From: Puccinellia tenuiflora
Lineage: Eukaryota; Streptophyta; Magnoliopsida; Poales; Poaceae
Reading direction: 5' to 3'
Length of the DNA: 64,000 nt
NCBI GenBank assembly: GCA_012064385.1
Contig: QRDG01000025.1
Span: forward strand, 1,119,474-1,183,473
The notes under the pieces are model-generated. The model was not told the origin of the DNA. It searched no databases and was given only the letters and a program-made list of their open reading frames with translations. Below, piece by piece: positions 46,278 to 58,419 of the stretch (position 1 is its first letter; every line of letters begins with the position of its first letter). Both the position numbers and the translations under genes were made by a program.

Positions 46278-46287
46278 GAAAAGAGCT

Positions 46288-47862
46288 TGATTGCTACTGA
46301 TGAAGAGTTGGGTGGTGCCCCAAGCAAAGGCGGAGATGTAGCAAGCAGCAGTTTTCCCTCGATAACGAACCGAGGTTAATCGAACCAGTAGGACCTTGAA
46401 ATCAACAACAAAGTGAATGTTGAAGATCTCTGGCGCTTAATCTTCAACAGACGTGGACCTGCACACACTCAACCAAAATACTTTGCCCCAACGGCGGAAA
46501 GGTTGTCAATCTTTCCGGTCTCGCAGAAAACAAAGCGGTTAATTGTATAGTGAAATAGATGAAATATGAAAATGGACCAGTGGAGTAATGACGATGAAAA
46601 GTGATGAATAAAGGTTGCAATCAATGTAAAAAGATGGACCGGGGGCATGGGTTCACTAGTGGAGTCTCTCAAGTAAATAGAACAATCATATGATGGGTAA
46701 ACAAATTACAGCTTGGCAATTGAGAAGATTATAACACAAACTTAATCTAGCTATGACAAAGAGAACATGATAATATTTAAGTAGGCATCACGACAATGAA
46801 CAAAGACCGTTGAGTCCAACTGCATCTTTGTCTAAAAAGTCCACCGTGGGATCGCTATCCAGCCTGTCACCCATCGGTATTAAGTTGCAAGCAACAGACA
46901 TTTGCATTAAGTAAAGCACATGAAGTAAGCAATACTAATATCAAAAGAGACATTAACACCACTGTTTTACCCTTAGTAGCAACAGCACACCCTCGCCCTT
47001 AGACGTTTCTGTCACTCGTGCCCAGGAACAAAAGGGGGCATGAACCCACTATCTAGCGTAAATACCCTCTCTTGGAGATACACACAATCACTTGGCCAAA
47101 GTAACTACGCACATCGGAGAGCATGCAAGAACATAAAATCAACATATAAGAATCATGCACAATCTGATCATTACTTTATAATCCATCGGATCCCAGCAAA
47201 TACATCACATAGGATTACAATAATCGATCTTGATCATGTTAGGCAGCTCACAAGATCATAAGACATGAAGCACAACAGAGAGAGACTAACATCTAGCTAC
47301 TTCCATGAACCCATGGTCCAAGGTGGGACTACTCAAATCATCCCGGAGGAAGGCATGGCGATGAAGAGCCCTCAGAGTGCCGGGATCTGCTTCAGATTCA
47401 TCCCCGAACTAGGGTTTGAGATGACGGTGCGTCGGGATGACTTCTCTGGAAAATAATGGCCGCCCCATCATTTTTAGGGTTAAAGGGAATTTATAAGAAT
47501 CGGAGGGGGCCGAGGTGGTGCCCAGAGGGCAGGGGCGGGCCCCACCCACGGGTCCTAGGGGGGCGCAGCCGCCACCCGCCTGTGGCCCCTGGGTTGCCCC
47601 CCAGGCCGCCCTTTGGTCCTCTGGTTCCTTCCGTCGCATAAAAAATCTCCGTAAATTTTCAACGCAATCCGAAGATATTTCCTGTGGTGGGCTTTCTGAA
47701 ATACAAAAACAGCAAAAACAGGAAACTGGCACTAGGCATCCTGTCAATAGGTTAGTCCAACAAAATGCATAAAAATGATTAATATGGTAATAAAAACATG
47801 TGACAACATCACAAAACTAGCAGGGATCAATCAAAATTTATAGATACGTTTGACACGTATCA
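46288..47862 (-). repeat. 5' LTR of A2
   Basis: 1575 bases, TGATTGCTAC to CACGTATCA, followed by the AGCAC target copy. It lacks about 15 bases present in the other LTR near the GATCGATCTCCCC segment. Confidence 0.9.
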
Positions 47863-48082
47863 AGCACCAATATCACAGCGGTGGTGTATGGTGGAGAAAC
47901 CTCTCTACCATGTGCAGTTCCGAAAAGGCGGAACCACGCTCGAGGTGAGAGAGAGTTGGATGGGATTGAGTGCCTTTGGGAGGAGGGGGTGCACCCATAT
48001 ATATTGGTAGAGGAGGGGTGCCATCCTCCTTGGCTAGGCCATGTGGGACTAATCCCACATGCCTAGCCGCACCAAGGGGGGG

Positions 48083-49436
48083 TGATGACCCACAAGTATA
48101 GGGGATCTATCAAAGTACTTTCGATAAATAAGAGTGTCGAACCCAACGAGGAGCAGAAGGTGCTGGCTTGTAGTTTCATGCAAGGTTTCACTGCAAATAC
48201 TAACAGACAAGTTTTTATGGGTTTTTATAGTAACAAGTAAATAAAGTGCGAGTAAGTAAAAGAGAGCAATAATAATTGCAGCGAATGGCCCAATCCTTTT
48301 TAGCACAAAGGACAAGCTGGTGATGTTACTTATAATGGCTAAAACGCTCCTGAGGACACATGGGAATTATGTCAAGTCACTTTCGCTTCATACTGCTTGT
48401 GTGGGTGAACCTATGCTAATGAACCACCCTTACTTGGACTAGTACACACTTGTGATTGCACTTCCCTACAAGCATCCGCAAATGCAAGGAAGTATTTAAG
48501 AATTAACTAACCACAACTTTAAACTCGGAGATCCTACACTCCCTCATGCACTAGTTTACCGGTGGGGGTTTAGGTTTCTATCAATCCACCAACCACCACA
48601 CAAGCAAACTAAATACACGATGCATTCCCCTAGGCCCATGAAGGTGAAGTGTCATGTAGTCGACGTTCACACAACACCACTAGAAGAATAGCACCACAAC
48701 TTAAATATCAAACCATTAAATACTACTCAGCATAATTCCTCTACTTGCAACAAGACTTCCCCATGTCCTCAAGAACTAAACAAACTACTCACGAGACATC
48801 ATATGGATCATGATCAGAGGTGATAAATGGATGAATAGCAATCTGTTCATAAAGTATTTCACCGATAAAACTCAATAGCATCAGCTACACAAGGCAATCA
48901 ACACCGGAAAAGTGATCCCAATGAACTACAACAAGTATAACCCTAGATGCAACATCGGAACGAAGTGGAGCTGTGGAGATGATGGTGTTGTCGGTGAGTA
49001 TGATGTTGATGATGATCCCGATGAAGCCTGTGGTGATGGCGATGACGATGGCGACGATTTCCCCTCTCAGAGAAGGAATTTCCCCGGCAGATTTCTCCCT
49101 GCCAGAAAGCTTTTCTCTCTGTGGTTTCTGCCCCCGAGGCGGCGGTGGAATATTTCTTCGAAGCGTCCCCCGTGATTTTTAGGTCAAAGTGATCATATAC
49201 GCGAAAGGGGGGAAGCCGGAGGCGGCACTGAGGCTCCAAGTGGGACCCAGGCGCGGCCAAGGATGGGGCCGTGCCTGGGTGGCATCTGGTCACCCAGTGG
49301 CCTCCCTCAGGTCGTCCTTCTGCCTCCCCAAATCTTCTGGCGAAATAATAATTTCTGAATTTTTGTGGAATTTCTGGAATTGCAGAAGTTTAGTATCTTG
49401 ACGGTGCTTTTTCTAGCTGATTCCGGGCTACGGCGC
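48083..49436 (-). repeat. LTR I, relative of LTR G, inverted and truncated
   Basis: Starts TGATGACCCACAAG, the reverse complement of the LTR G end, and follows LTR G in reverse through the GAT-rich block (48975-49060) to the CTGATTCCGGGCT segment at 49418-49430. The last 100 or so bases expected are missing because LTR M begins at 49437. It was inserted into the L LTR after a run of G. Confidence 0.75.
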
Positions 49437-49874
49437 TGATAGGGCAGAGGTAGTCCGATCTTTCGATGAGATGTGATATGTCGATTTTGGTGGAGTTCGA
49501 CCTTGGCGATCCGACTTCTACGCACATGTACGCAGCGCCAATGCAATCGCTAAACCAATCTCCGGGAGTTACCAATCCTGCAAACGCACGATCGGCCTGA
49601 TCTAAAGATCTAGTTCTTCTTGCAATCGAGAAACAAGTAAGAACCAATAATGCAATCAAGAATTGCGGATGGAAGATGAACTTTATTGATGAAGGTGGGA
49701 TCTTGCAAGTGCTACAGGAGGTCTAGCCGACACTCGTGTCTATGGCGAAGACTAGCAAAAGCTGAGTTCTTTTTAACTAAACAAAATCTGAGTCTAAACG
49801 ACGACCTAAGGAGGGTATATAAGGAGGAAAGGTGTGGGATTTTGTCCAGCCATGGGGTGGCGGACGAATCCTAC
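49437..49874 (-). repeat. LTR M, 3' part, interrupted by J
   Basis: TGATAGGGCAG at 49437 is, on the minus strand, the closing ...CTGCCCTATCA of a Gypsy-type LTR. An AATAAA signal on the minus strand near 49681-49686 and a TATA-like TTATATACC near 49816-49824 fit minus orientation. The left target flank is GGCGC (49432-49436). The rest of M must lie beyond 64000. Confidence 0.6.
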
Positions 49875-51479
49875 TGTAACATCCCAAATTTATAATAAGA
49901 ATTAACAAGACCCAAAATTCAGAACCAACAAAAACTTTTTGAAATTACTTCACTATTGATTGTGTTTTTCTGTATATTGTTCTGTTTGACCTTGTGTGAC
50001 TTGATGTATATGCTTGTTTGACTAGTGAATATTAATCCAAGAACCCAACCCAAGTAAAAATATATTAAACTTGGTACTCATGTTATGACAAGAGTAGATT
50101 CCATATATCTTTCCCAATCTTATTTTGGCCAAAGTCTATTTTAATGATGTTTGATTTTAGCAACCAATGAAATACCCTTTAGTTGAGAAAGTAAAAGTAT
50201 TTCCAAAATTATGTGTTCCCAAAAATATGGAGATCTATATGTTATCTCCTATCTAATTATCAACCTTGATATTTTGCATGTGAATGCAACTCCCATTTTA
50301 TAAACTCTGATTTCCACTCCGTTTTAAAACAACACTAGTGGGAAATATATTACCCCACCTATTTCCTTTCTCAAACCTTTTTGAAAACAATTAAGTTATG
50401 GGTTGAGACATTTCTTTAAAACATTATGTTGTCCTACTTGAGTGTGCTCATTTTTATAATTGAGTATTGTTAATTATGGAAATGGTGGTGTGATTAATTC
50501 ATGTGGTTTGAATTGTGTGGTCATGGTTGTGATGTGATTGCTTGTATTTGGTTGCTTGATGAGTGTGATTGCTAAGCAAAAGTATGAAGAAAAGAAAAGA
50601 AATAAGAGCAACACAACAACACATAAAATAATGGGACAAGTGCCACACAAATTTCTCTAAATGAGAAATAAATATTTTCTTTTAAAATCAAAAACCAGTG
50701 GGGTGACATAGTGCTCACTCCCACTTTGCTCTAATATCTTTTCCCTCTTCAAAATATATTTTCAAAAATCCAAAATTTAAAATTCTATTTCTCTCTTTAT
50801 TCATTTTTAACCACAAAATGTGCTATGATACACCTATCAACAAAATTCCATCATAGCACTAAAAATCCATATTAATATGTATGAAGCCAAATGTGGAAAC
50901 CAATTTCAAAATTTTGAATTTAATTTTGGTTGGGAAATTTGGTCGAACAGGTGGTGGGCACCACCCTGTTCTTCCCCAAATCCGACGAACTGAGGATCAA
51001 ATCGATGGATTAGGGTGTTTGTTCTTCGATTCCTTGCACCCCACCACCTCTCTCCACCCCACGGACCTGCCCAGCACACCAATTTCGCACGGGAACCATC
51101 CAAGACGCCGCGGTGATCATCGCCACCCAGGGAGCACGGCGCACTGTCGCCATGCCGCCCCTGTCGCCGACGCATAGGCGGCACCGTAGCCGCCCACCTA
51201 GCCCTAGCGCCGCTCCCTGCCTCTCCCAGCAATGCACCGCGCCCCCTGGACGCGGGAATCGGCCGCCCCCCGACACCACACGCCCGTGCCCGCGCCGCCC
51301 GAGCGCACACCGAGCCCGCCAGGCCGTCCCCCCCTGCCGAGCTCGCGCCACGCCGCCCACGCTCCCATTCCTGCTCCTTGGCCACCCCACACCGTAGCCG
51401 CCCTCGTACCACCCCTACGGCGAGCCCATGTGGCCGCTGCACCGCCCCAGCACCGTGTCCACCATGGACCGGGCTTCGG

Positions 51480-51489
51480 CTATAAAACG
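51480..51489 (+). promoter_or_regulatory. TATA box of the J 5' LTR
   Basis: CTATAAAACG in the GC-rich block. The 3' LTR has CTATAAAAGC at 60045-60054 in a block of unrelated sequence. Confidence 0.65.
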
Positions 51490-53734
51490 AGCCGCCCCGA
51501 GCTCAAATTCGCCCACACCACGCCACCCCAACCCCTCTCCCGCACCACACCACCTCTAGCACACCGCCAGGAGGGCGGAGACGCCGCTGCAGAGCCGCTG
51601 CTGCCGCGGAGCCTCTGCAAGCTCCGCCACTGCCCGAGGTGGACGACGACCAATTCGTGGCCGTGCTGCCACTCCCTTTCTCTCTTTCCCCTCTCTGGCT
51701 CTCTGCCACTCATCACCGCCGCTGCACGCTCACGCTCTCGCCGTGTCTTGCACAGGATCGTCGTCAGGAGCTCGCCGGAGTTGCCCCGCGGCCACAGACG
51801 CGACGAGGAGCTCGATGCCGACGAACCCGAGCACCCCAGGACCTGCAACTCGCCCCATCGTCTTCCCCTCGCCTCCGCCGCCGTTCTGCACCCTCACCGC
51901 CCTCTCCCGAGCCCCCTAGGTGAGCCTCCGTCCACCACCGTGCCGCCGGCGCGGTGGCGCCGCCAATTTTCGGTCGTCTCCGGTGATTTGAACGTGGGCC
52001 GTTGGATCTAGATCCAACGGCAGCGTACCGGTTCGGCTGTTTCTGAAAACTGCTAAGTCTGGGAAAACAGNCGTCGATCGCGAGATCAACGGCCCAGGCT
52101 AGTTCCCGCCCTGTTCAAATTTTCTGAAATCTGCTAAGTGTTGAAACTGTGTAGATTAGCCACCTTTGCATGCGAATTATGAGGAATCTACTTCACAAAA
52201 TTTTTAAATCTTTGCATGGTTAGAAAGAGCTAGTTTCATAGATTCACAGGCATGATTTAGATTTCCAAAATAATTAGTTTAGCTTAATGGAAATATGAGG
52301 CAAAGTAGCTATGTTCTGTCTGTTTTCAGAAACTTCTGAAAACAGATTACTGCTTAGGTTTTTGATCCAATCATAGAAATTAATCTTGATTTATTTGGAT
52401 GTTAGTAGTGGCATGTCATGTTAGTATAGTTAGTGTACTACCATGAACAAGTATTGTGAACCCCAAAATAAAATCTAGATAAAAGATATAACCTGAGGAA
52501 GATAGCTAATCAGTTCAGTTCAACACATGAAATAACAGAACATAGCCCTTTTCCCATGTATTTTACTATTCAACCAGAGGTCTAAAATTACCAAACTAAA
52601 ATGTTATAGCTAGTATAGCATGTCATCTTCACACTAATGCAGTCTATGATCATGTAGGGTAATTCCCTGATTCAAAATTAAAATGACAAATGTGCTAATC
52701 GATAAACTTAAAATAGGGAAATTTCTCTGTCAGAAATTTGATTAGAACTTTGAAATTCAATATCTTGAGATCTAGGAATCTAAAAATAGCAAATGAAAAT
52801 GTTCTGGAAAGCTTATGAAATTATCTAACTAACTAAAGTAGTTTCACCCCATTTAGGTTATTAAATAAATAATGATAATCAAAATGCCACAGAAGGTATA
52901 AAACCTAAACTTGTTTGTTTCTGCTACTCTACTAATCCAAATGAGGTCAAACCAACTTTGTTAGCTCACATTTAAGCAATACTAGTTACCACTAAAAGGA
53001 TTTAATTTTTGAATACAATTAACTTGAGTTGTAGCAAAAACAAGAAAACCAACATTCTGGATTAAAGCATTCATACAGGGAGTTTAATAACCCGAATTGA
53101 ATTAAATCCAATTGGGTTAGCTTCTACACATTAGTAGCTATCCATAGAATTTTAGTTCACATTTTTGTGACCAACAAAACTCAAGTTATGCAATTAAACA
53201 CAAAACCCTAATTTCTGCCATATTTATGGCACCATTAAATAATGGTTAATTAAATCAAATTGAAATCAAATTGTGTTGCCTTGTGTGTGTAGTAGCTAAT
53301 GTGTGATGCTTCAGAGTTGTTGTGATGCTTGATTGAGTAATTTAGAAATGGTATATATTGCTTGTCTATTTTGATGATTAGATCACCTTGTGTGCTTAAT
53401 ATAACTGTCTTGCTTGTTAAACTTGGTTGTATTTAAGTTGAGACCTAGCCTGAGTATCTTGTTAATGCCTCTACATTAGCTTGGTAGAATACTTGAAATT
53501 ATAGAGATTATTTGATAGCTTAACTTTTGTCTGAAGTATTTCCTATTTAAATAAACATGCTTAATAACAACTTTAATCATAATCTTTAAACGTGAGTAGT
53601 GTTGTTGATTGCCAAACTTGTTTGTTAAATAATAATCTTCTCTCGTGATTATTGTTTGCTAGTAATTGCTTGAGGATTGTTGTTGGAGTGTTGTACTGTA
53701 TGTTGATTGTGTTCTTTCCTTTTTACGACGTTAG

Positions 53735-53858
53735 ATACGAACGCTATCGGAGTGAACCTTGGAAAGGATTTATTGGATAAGCACCGGAGTTTATTTCTTT
53801 GATCAATGAGGAGAAGTCCAGGGACATTATGCTGAAAACAGGCAAGCTACTTCGCTGA
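53735..53858 (+). other. Exon-like block in the J 5' LTR
   Basis: After a pyrimidine-rich stretch and TTAG, the sequence reads YERYRSEPWKGFIG, a stop, then PEFISLINEEKSRDIML and KTGKLLR with a stop at 53856-53858. In the 3' LTR the same frame is open throughout. The block and about 200 bases upstream are far better conserved between the two LTRs than the surroundings. Function unknown. Confidence 0.4.
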
Positions 53859-54927
53859 GCTTGCATTTACATACCTCTAATTTAATCACATGCAAGTTCC
53901 TAAAGTAGTGGTATTAATTTTCTGAAAAGCCTTTTTACAAAGGATATGAAAAATGCCTTATCACCCTATGTAGAATGTAGAGTAGACACCTAAAACTATA
54001 GGATGGGAAAAACATGGTTATTCCAAACTCCTTTTTTAAAGTACCTAGTTGATGATGAAATGCCGAGTTATCGGTGTTAAAGTGGAGAAGTGAAAAGGGG
54101 AGTTGTTTATAAAGAAATGCACATTGTGTCCTAGTACTTACGTCGACCAGCCGATAACCTGTGCGACCACATCTACCCAAATATGGGAACGGGCGTAGTC
54201 ATATAATTTGCTCGTGTTAGTACTGGATACCTCATCGACGGAGACGACTCCGTTATGCATGAGGGGATGAGCATGGCGACTCTAACCCCTGACCCGGGTC
54301 TCGGCAATCTGATGGATTGAGGGATTGAAGGTCCACCTTTGGGTCGCCGGGCAAAACTACGAGTCCTTACATCTAGGTTCCTTGACGAAGGATCCTGTAC
54401 TAGGTGTTGAAGGAATGGTGAAATCGTAAGGGCAGGGTCCTATACTAGCATGAGCAAAGGACAGGCTATGGCCGGTGGCTCAACTTCGCATACAACTTGT
54501 ATGGCGGGACGTGGCAGACACGATGAGCTACCGGATGGGTGTGGGAAAAGCGTGCTACCTCTGCAGAGGGTAAAAACTATTCGAATAGCCGAGTCCTCGG
54601 ATATGGACAGTTGGGAGGCCCTACTAGACCATGTGCATGTGCAAAAGTTTTTTTATAAAATATGCAAGAGATGGAAAAGTGGAAATGTTGTTACCCAACT
54701 ATACCAGCTAGAGTGGTATGAGTTGTGGAGGTACAAAGGGACCATGATGAGTCATGGTCGGGAAAAACGAGGAGTTTTGGATAAATAATAAAATTGTGAT
54801 TCTCTCTAAAGATAGTAGTAAATCTCTTCTTACCTTTTTTAACAAAGATATAGAGATAGAGTAATAACTAAAAGTGCTATAGGCAACAACTTAAAATTGG
54901 TGCATACTCAGTAGAGGAGTAGTTTGC

Positions 54928-54944
54928 GAGTACAAATTGTACTC
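54928..54944 (+). promoter_or_regulatory. Stem-loop GAGTAC/GTACTC in the J 5' LTR
   Basis: GAGTAC, AAATT, GTACTC. Same stem as in C and D with a 5-base loop. Confidence 0.5.
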
Positions 54945-55278
54945 ATAATGGTTTCGTCCCTGGCTATTGTCTTAGCCAGATTTTAAGGAAGAGTAGCTTG
55001 AAGGAGGAGAAGGAAATGACGTCAATGCGAACTAGGGCGCTTCCCAGTCAGTTGCCTGTAGGGTTAAGGCGAATGACTTGGGCTCCACGTTGTTTGGTGA
55101 TTTTCCGCTGCAAGTACCTATTGAAGAGTATGACTTCAATCAAGTAAGTATATTCCTTCGGTAATTATGGATGTTCCTTGATTACCAGTTTGATTGTGCT
55201 CAGCGACACACTGATCATGGGATCGCTGATGTAGGCACAAGGGTATTTCGGACAGCTAGTCCGGGGTCCCCACAGACT

Positions 55279-55290
55279 TGGTATCAGAGC
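55279..55290 (+). other. Primer-binding site of element J
   Basis: TGGTATCAGAGC, for initiator tRNA-Met, four bases after the LTR end. Confidence 0.9.
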
Positions 55291-58200
55291 AATCCTGACT
55301 GTAGGAGACCTTAGTTAGCATGGACGTTAGTTAGGAAAGCAAATATTTTTGACAAAAGTATATTACTACCAAAATATATTTTTATCTAGAGAAGTCCTAA
55401 AAATGGCTTCGCTCTTCTCATCTTCTCAAATATTTCAAAGTCTTACCCCTCTATTTTAAGATTTTCAAAGGCATTCTTCTATTATCTTACCTTCATTCAA
55501 AACCTACATACATACTCGACGATGAACCCAAGTGAGACCTAACTGACCAGTAGCCAGAAGGAGAAGAAGGTTCCATCCCAAATCCTCGACATTCAACCTC
55601 AGGGTGGTTGATTGCAAATGCCAAGATCGTCAGTGTCAACAAAGCAACAAACCTCCGAAGACCTCAGCTCAACATAAACAATTCTACTTAAGTTGCAACC
55701 TCGACGACCTCAATTTCTCCAGCGGAAGACTAAGGCGATAAAATGAAGACTTCACCAACCATGTTCGACAAAGACCCCTAGGAAAAACTCATGATAGGAA
55801 CTTTGGTTACCCCGACTACCACGAGTATTAGGCGTCCGTTGGTACTAGACGTACCTTGTGTGCACCTTGCTTGTGTGAACTCTGCTTGTGTGTTGTTTGC
55901 AAGTTCTCCGTGTGTGTGTTGTTTTTCTTGTGCGTTCACTATCACGCCTTGTCGGCAGCACAAAGTAATCTCAAACTTCTCTTCTTTAACTCTTCGCCAT
56001 AGTTGTACCTTGTTGCGGATGTAAACCCGCCAAGGAAAATCTTTCTAAAATAATTTTCCCTCTCATCTCAAGATCTGACAGTTCCGCAAGATCCAAAAGA
56101 CCCCCGATCCTTAGCCAAATAGCCGAAAAGTTTTGTAACCTAACCGGCAAGTCAGACCATGGACTTCATGCACCATCTGGAGCAAGTGCGTCAAGATCTT
56201 GAAGGAAACTGCAATTGCATGTCAACCTCGTGAAGACACGAGCCCCCACCTCACAAAAAATTAACTTGTGAAATTACAAGGATACCACACCAACTTATCA
56301 TATCTAGCTTTAGGTTAACGTCTGACTCAAGTCCAGGATAATACCAACTAATCTTCTAGGACCACAAACCTTGACATGAAACAAGGACATAAGGAGACTC
56401 ATTCAGAATTGGTAACTAGAGGAACTCAAGGAGTGCATAAGAGTTTCTATGAAGATTCGAGCTCAGAGACCAATGGTAATGATGGGTTTCAAAGAGGATC
56501 ATGTACCTACCCGCTTGACGAGCAGTTAGTGGCGCTTTAATCCCTTGCGCTAACCTTGTTAGGTTTGACCCACCCAAATTTTGTCCCGTGAAATAAAACC
56601 AAAGAAAAACCTCGACTAACTCCTACCTATCACCGTAAACTTGGGAAAGATGGATGAGAACCCTAGCATGCCGCTGATTTTCTGAAGATTATATGACGCC
56701 TCAAGCACAAGACCCATCCAAGGGAGATTGCCACCAACCAACCCGAAGAAAACCAACTTTAAGGATCGTCGACATGGAGTGACCCCAGGAAAAAGAACAC
56801 CACTGACGTCATCTGCAGAAAACAATCTTAGTTCAACCCGGCTCNAACTGCTAGGTTTGACTCACCTAAATTGTCCCGTGAATAAAACTAACTCCTACCT
56901 ATCACCGCAAACTTGGGGAAGATGGATGAGAACCCTAGCCTGCCGCTGATTTTCTGAAGATTATATGAAGCCCCAAGCACAAGACCCATCCAAGAGAGAT
57001 TGCCACTAACCAACCCGAAGGAAACCAACTTTAAAGATCGTCAACATGGGGTTACCCCAGGGAAAGGACACCATTGACGCCATCTGCCGAACAACATCCT
57101 AGTTCAACCGGCTCAACTAGTCGAAACAAGAAAGACAAAGGTACCTGTTGGAAAACAACTAGTGTGAAGGTTCTTCACTAACTTTTTCTAAGGTCCATTA
57201 AGCAGTGACTTTTTGAACAAACTTACCAAATTCTAGATTAACATCTAACCCCAGTTCGTGATGGTACTAACTGGCCCTATCTAACCACAAGTTTTAACAA
57301 AAAGAGAGGAATATAGAAAGAATCACATATATTTGGTAGTGAGAAGATCGCCGTCATCAAGGCCAAGTCGACCAACACTCAAGACCATGTGCGCAGAATT
57401 GAACCAGGAAGCAAGCACCATCAACGTTATATATCGAGCAATCATCCGGTTCAACTGGCCTCGACCAATCACACCGAAGGACGATTCAAGAAAGCACGAA
57501 CATCGACCGCTGACATGAAGCTCTTTCTCTAACTTTTTAAGGTTAACCGAGAATGCGCCCCTCGTACCCTTGTTAAACAGCAGACCAAACCACTTACCTT
57601 TAGGGTCCTTGTACTGACTTTTAGATTCCTCTGGAAACTCGATAATCTAGACTGTACTTCTTAAGATTCTTAACAACGCTTCATGAAGCTCAAGAACCAA
57701 GGAAGTCAGCAATAAGTTCCTCCTTTACTCAGCTGAAGAAGGACAAGCCTGAAGACAAATAACCAATGGAATACCCAGAAGAATCAAACGACGTAAGCAC
57801 CTGCTGTGGACAACATCCACCACCAAGCAAGTCCAGACGAATTTAGACGTTTATAACATCCTTTTTTCTAACTAGAAACCGGAGAGAGTCGAGTACGCAA
57901 ACTCGGCGCATCCTGAAAACCACACGTCCCCTCCTGCAACCCTCGTAAGGCGACAATATCAGGAAGTGATATCTGCACCAACCCCAAGCACCAAGGAGTG
58001 ACAACCGAGACGAAGATCGTCAAGAAGAACAATGCCTCCAAGTCAACTCCAGCTGCAAACTTCAGCAAAACCGATTAAAAACCACTTTTAAGGGGGGAAG
58101 ACCTGCAATCAGCGTACAAGAACATGGTAATAATTAGTTCCTTGCGCCTCAGCCTCGTAGAAACTGGAAACAGCCAACCAAGACTATCCATCAACATCGA

Positions 58201-58403
58201 TCGTCAAGTCAACCCTATCATCCAGGATCTAAACCCATCAGAGAAAATTATCTACGAGGAACGACCTCGCAACATCAATTTGTCAATATCTCATCTGGTG
58301 ATCTCACTGAAGAAGCAATGACCTCGGAAGAATAGCCAGCCCAAAACCCGTGCCCTCGTACTCCCCTGTACCCCCGGTCAAATCTCGGGACGAGATTTAT
58401 TTT
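55291..58403 (+). other. Non-coding internal region of element J
   Basis: No frame above about 75 codons and no gag, protease, polymerase or integrase motif on either strand. It contains a tandem duplication (56553-57118). Just before the polypurine tract, SRDEIYFKGGK can be read, similar to the scrap in C, suggesting descent from a Gypsy element that had pol. Confidence 0.7.
56553..57118 (+). repeat. Tandem duplication of about 280 bases in J, with an N at the joint
   Basis: Copy 1 is about 56553-56844 and copy 2 about 56846-57118, sharing GATGGATGAGAACCCTAGC and most of the rest, with scattered differences and small indels. The unknown base at 56845 sits exactly at the joint. Confidence 0.8.
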
Positions 58404-58419
58404 AAGGGGGGGAAGGATT
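58404..58419 (+). other. Polypurine tract of element J
   Basis: AAGGGGGGGAAGGATT directly before the 3' LTR start TGTAACATCC. Confidence 0.85.

Larger units (their letters stand above)
40982..47862 (-). mobile_element. Element A2: complete non-autonomous Athila-like element
   Basis: 6881 bases with AGCAC at 40977-40981 and 47863-47867. Minus-strand order: 5' LTR 46288-47862, primer site 46261-46277, broken uncharacterised frame 45160-46082, 3' non-coding region, polypurine tract 42574-42587, 3' LTR 40982-42573. LTRs and 3' region are A1-type, but A1's gag-protease is absent and replaced by the B-type frame. The LTRs differ at many sites by eye, so it is clearly older than C. Confidence 0.92.
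40677..48082 (-). repeat. 5' LTR of element L, split by A2
   Basis: Pieces 40677-40981 and 47868-48082 join cleanly when A2 and one AGCAC copy are removed. A TATA-like TATATATGGG on the minus strand near 47996-48006 fits minus orientation. The inner end (TGAAGGGGTTCGTGTGCAG) resembles a widespread Triticeae LTR that begins TGTTGGGGAACG. The outer end is not visible, since LTR I starts at 48083. Confidence 0.7.
49875..55274 (+). repeat. 5' LTR of element J
   Basis: TGTAACATCC to GGTCCCCACA. AT-rich U3; a GC-rich block 50940-52010 with TATA CTATAAAACG at 51480-51489; a candidate donor GTGAGC at 51920; a 1.8 kb AT-rich stretch; a candidate acceptor at 53733-53734; an exon-like block to 53858; and a stem-loop at 54928-54944. 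One N at 52071. Open frames in the GC-rich block occur on both strands and are not called as genes. Confidence 0.88.

Noticed and set aside
51232..52011. 259-codon Pro/Arg/His-rich frame in the J 5' LTR
   Set aside because: Composition-driven; competing minus-strand frames overlap it, and the 3' LTR has unrelated sequence at this place.
53935..54788. Frames of 81 and 112 codons in the J 5' LTR
   Set aside because: Not conserved in frame with the 3' LTR copy, no motif, likely chance.
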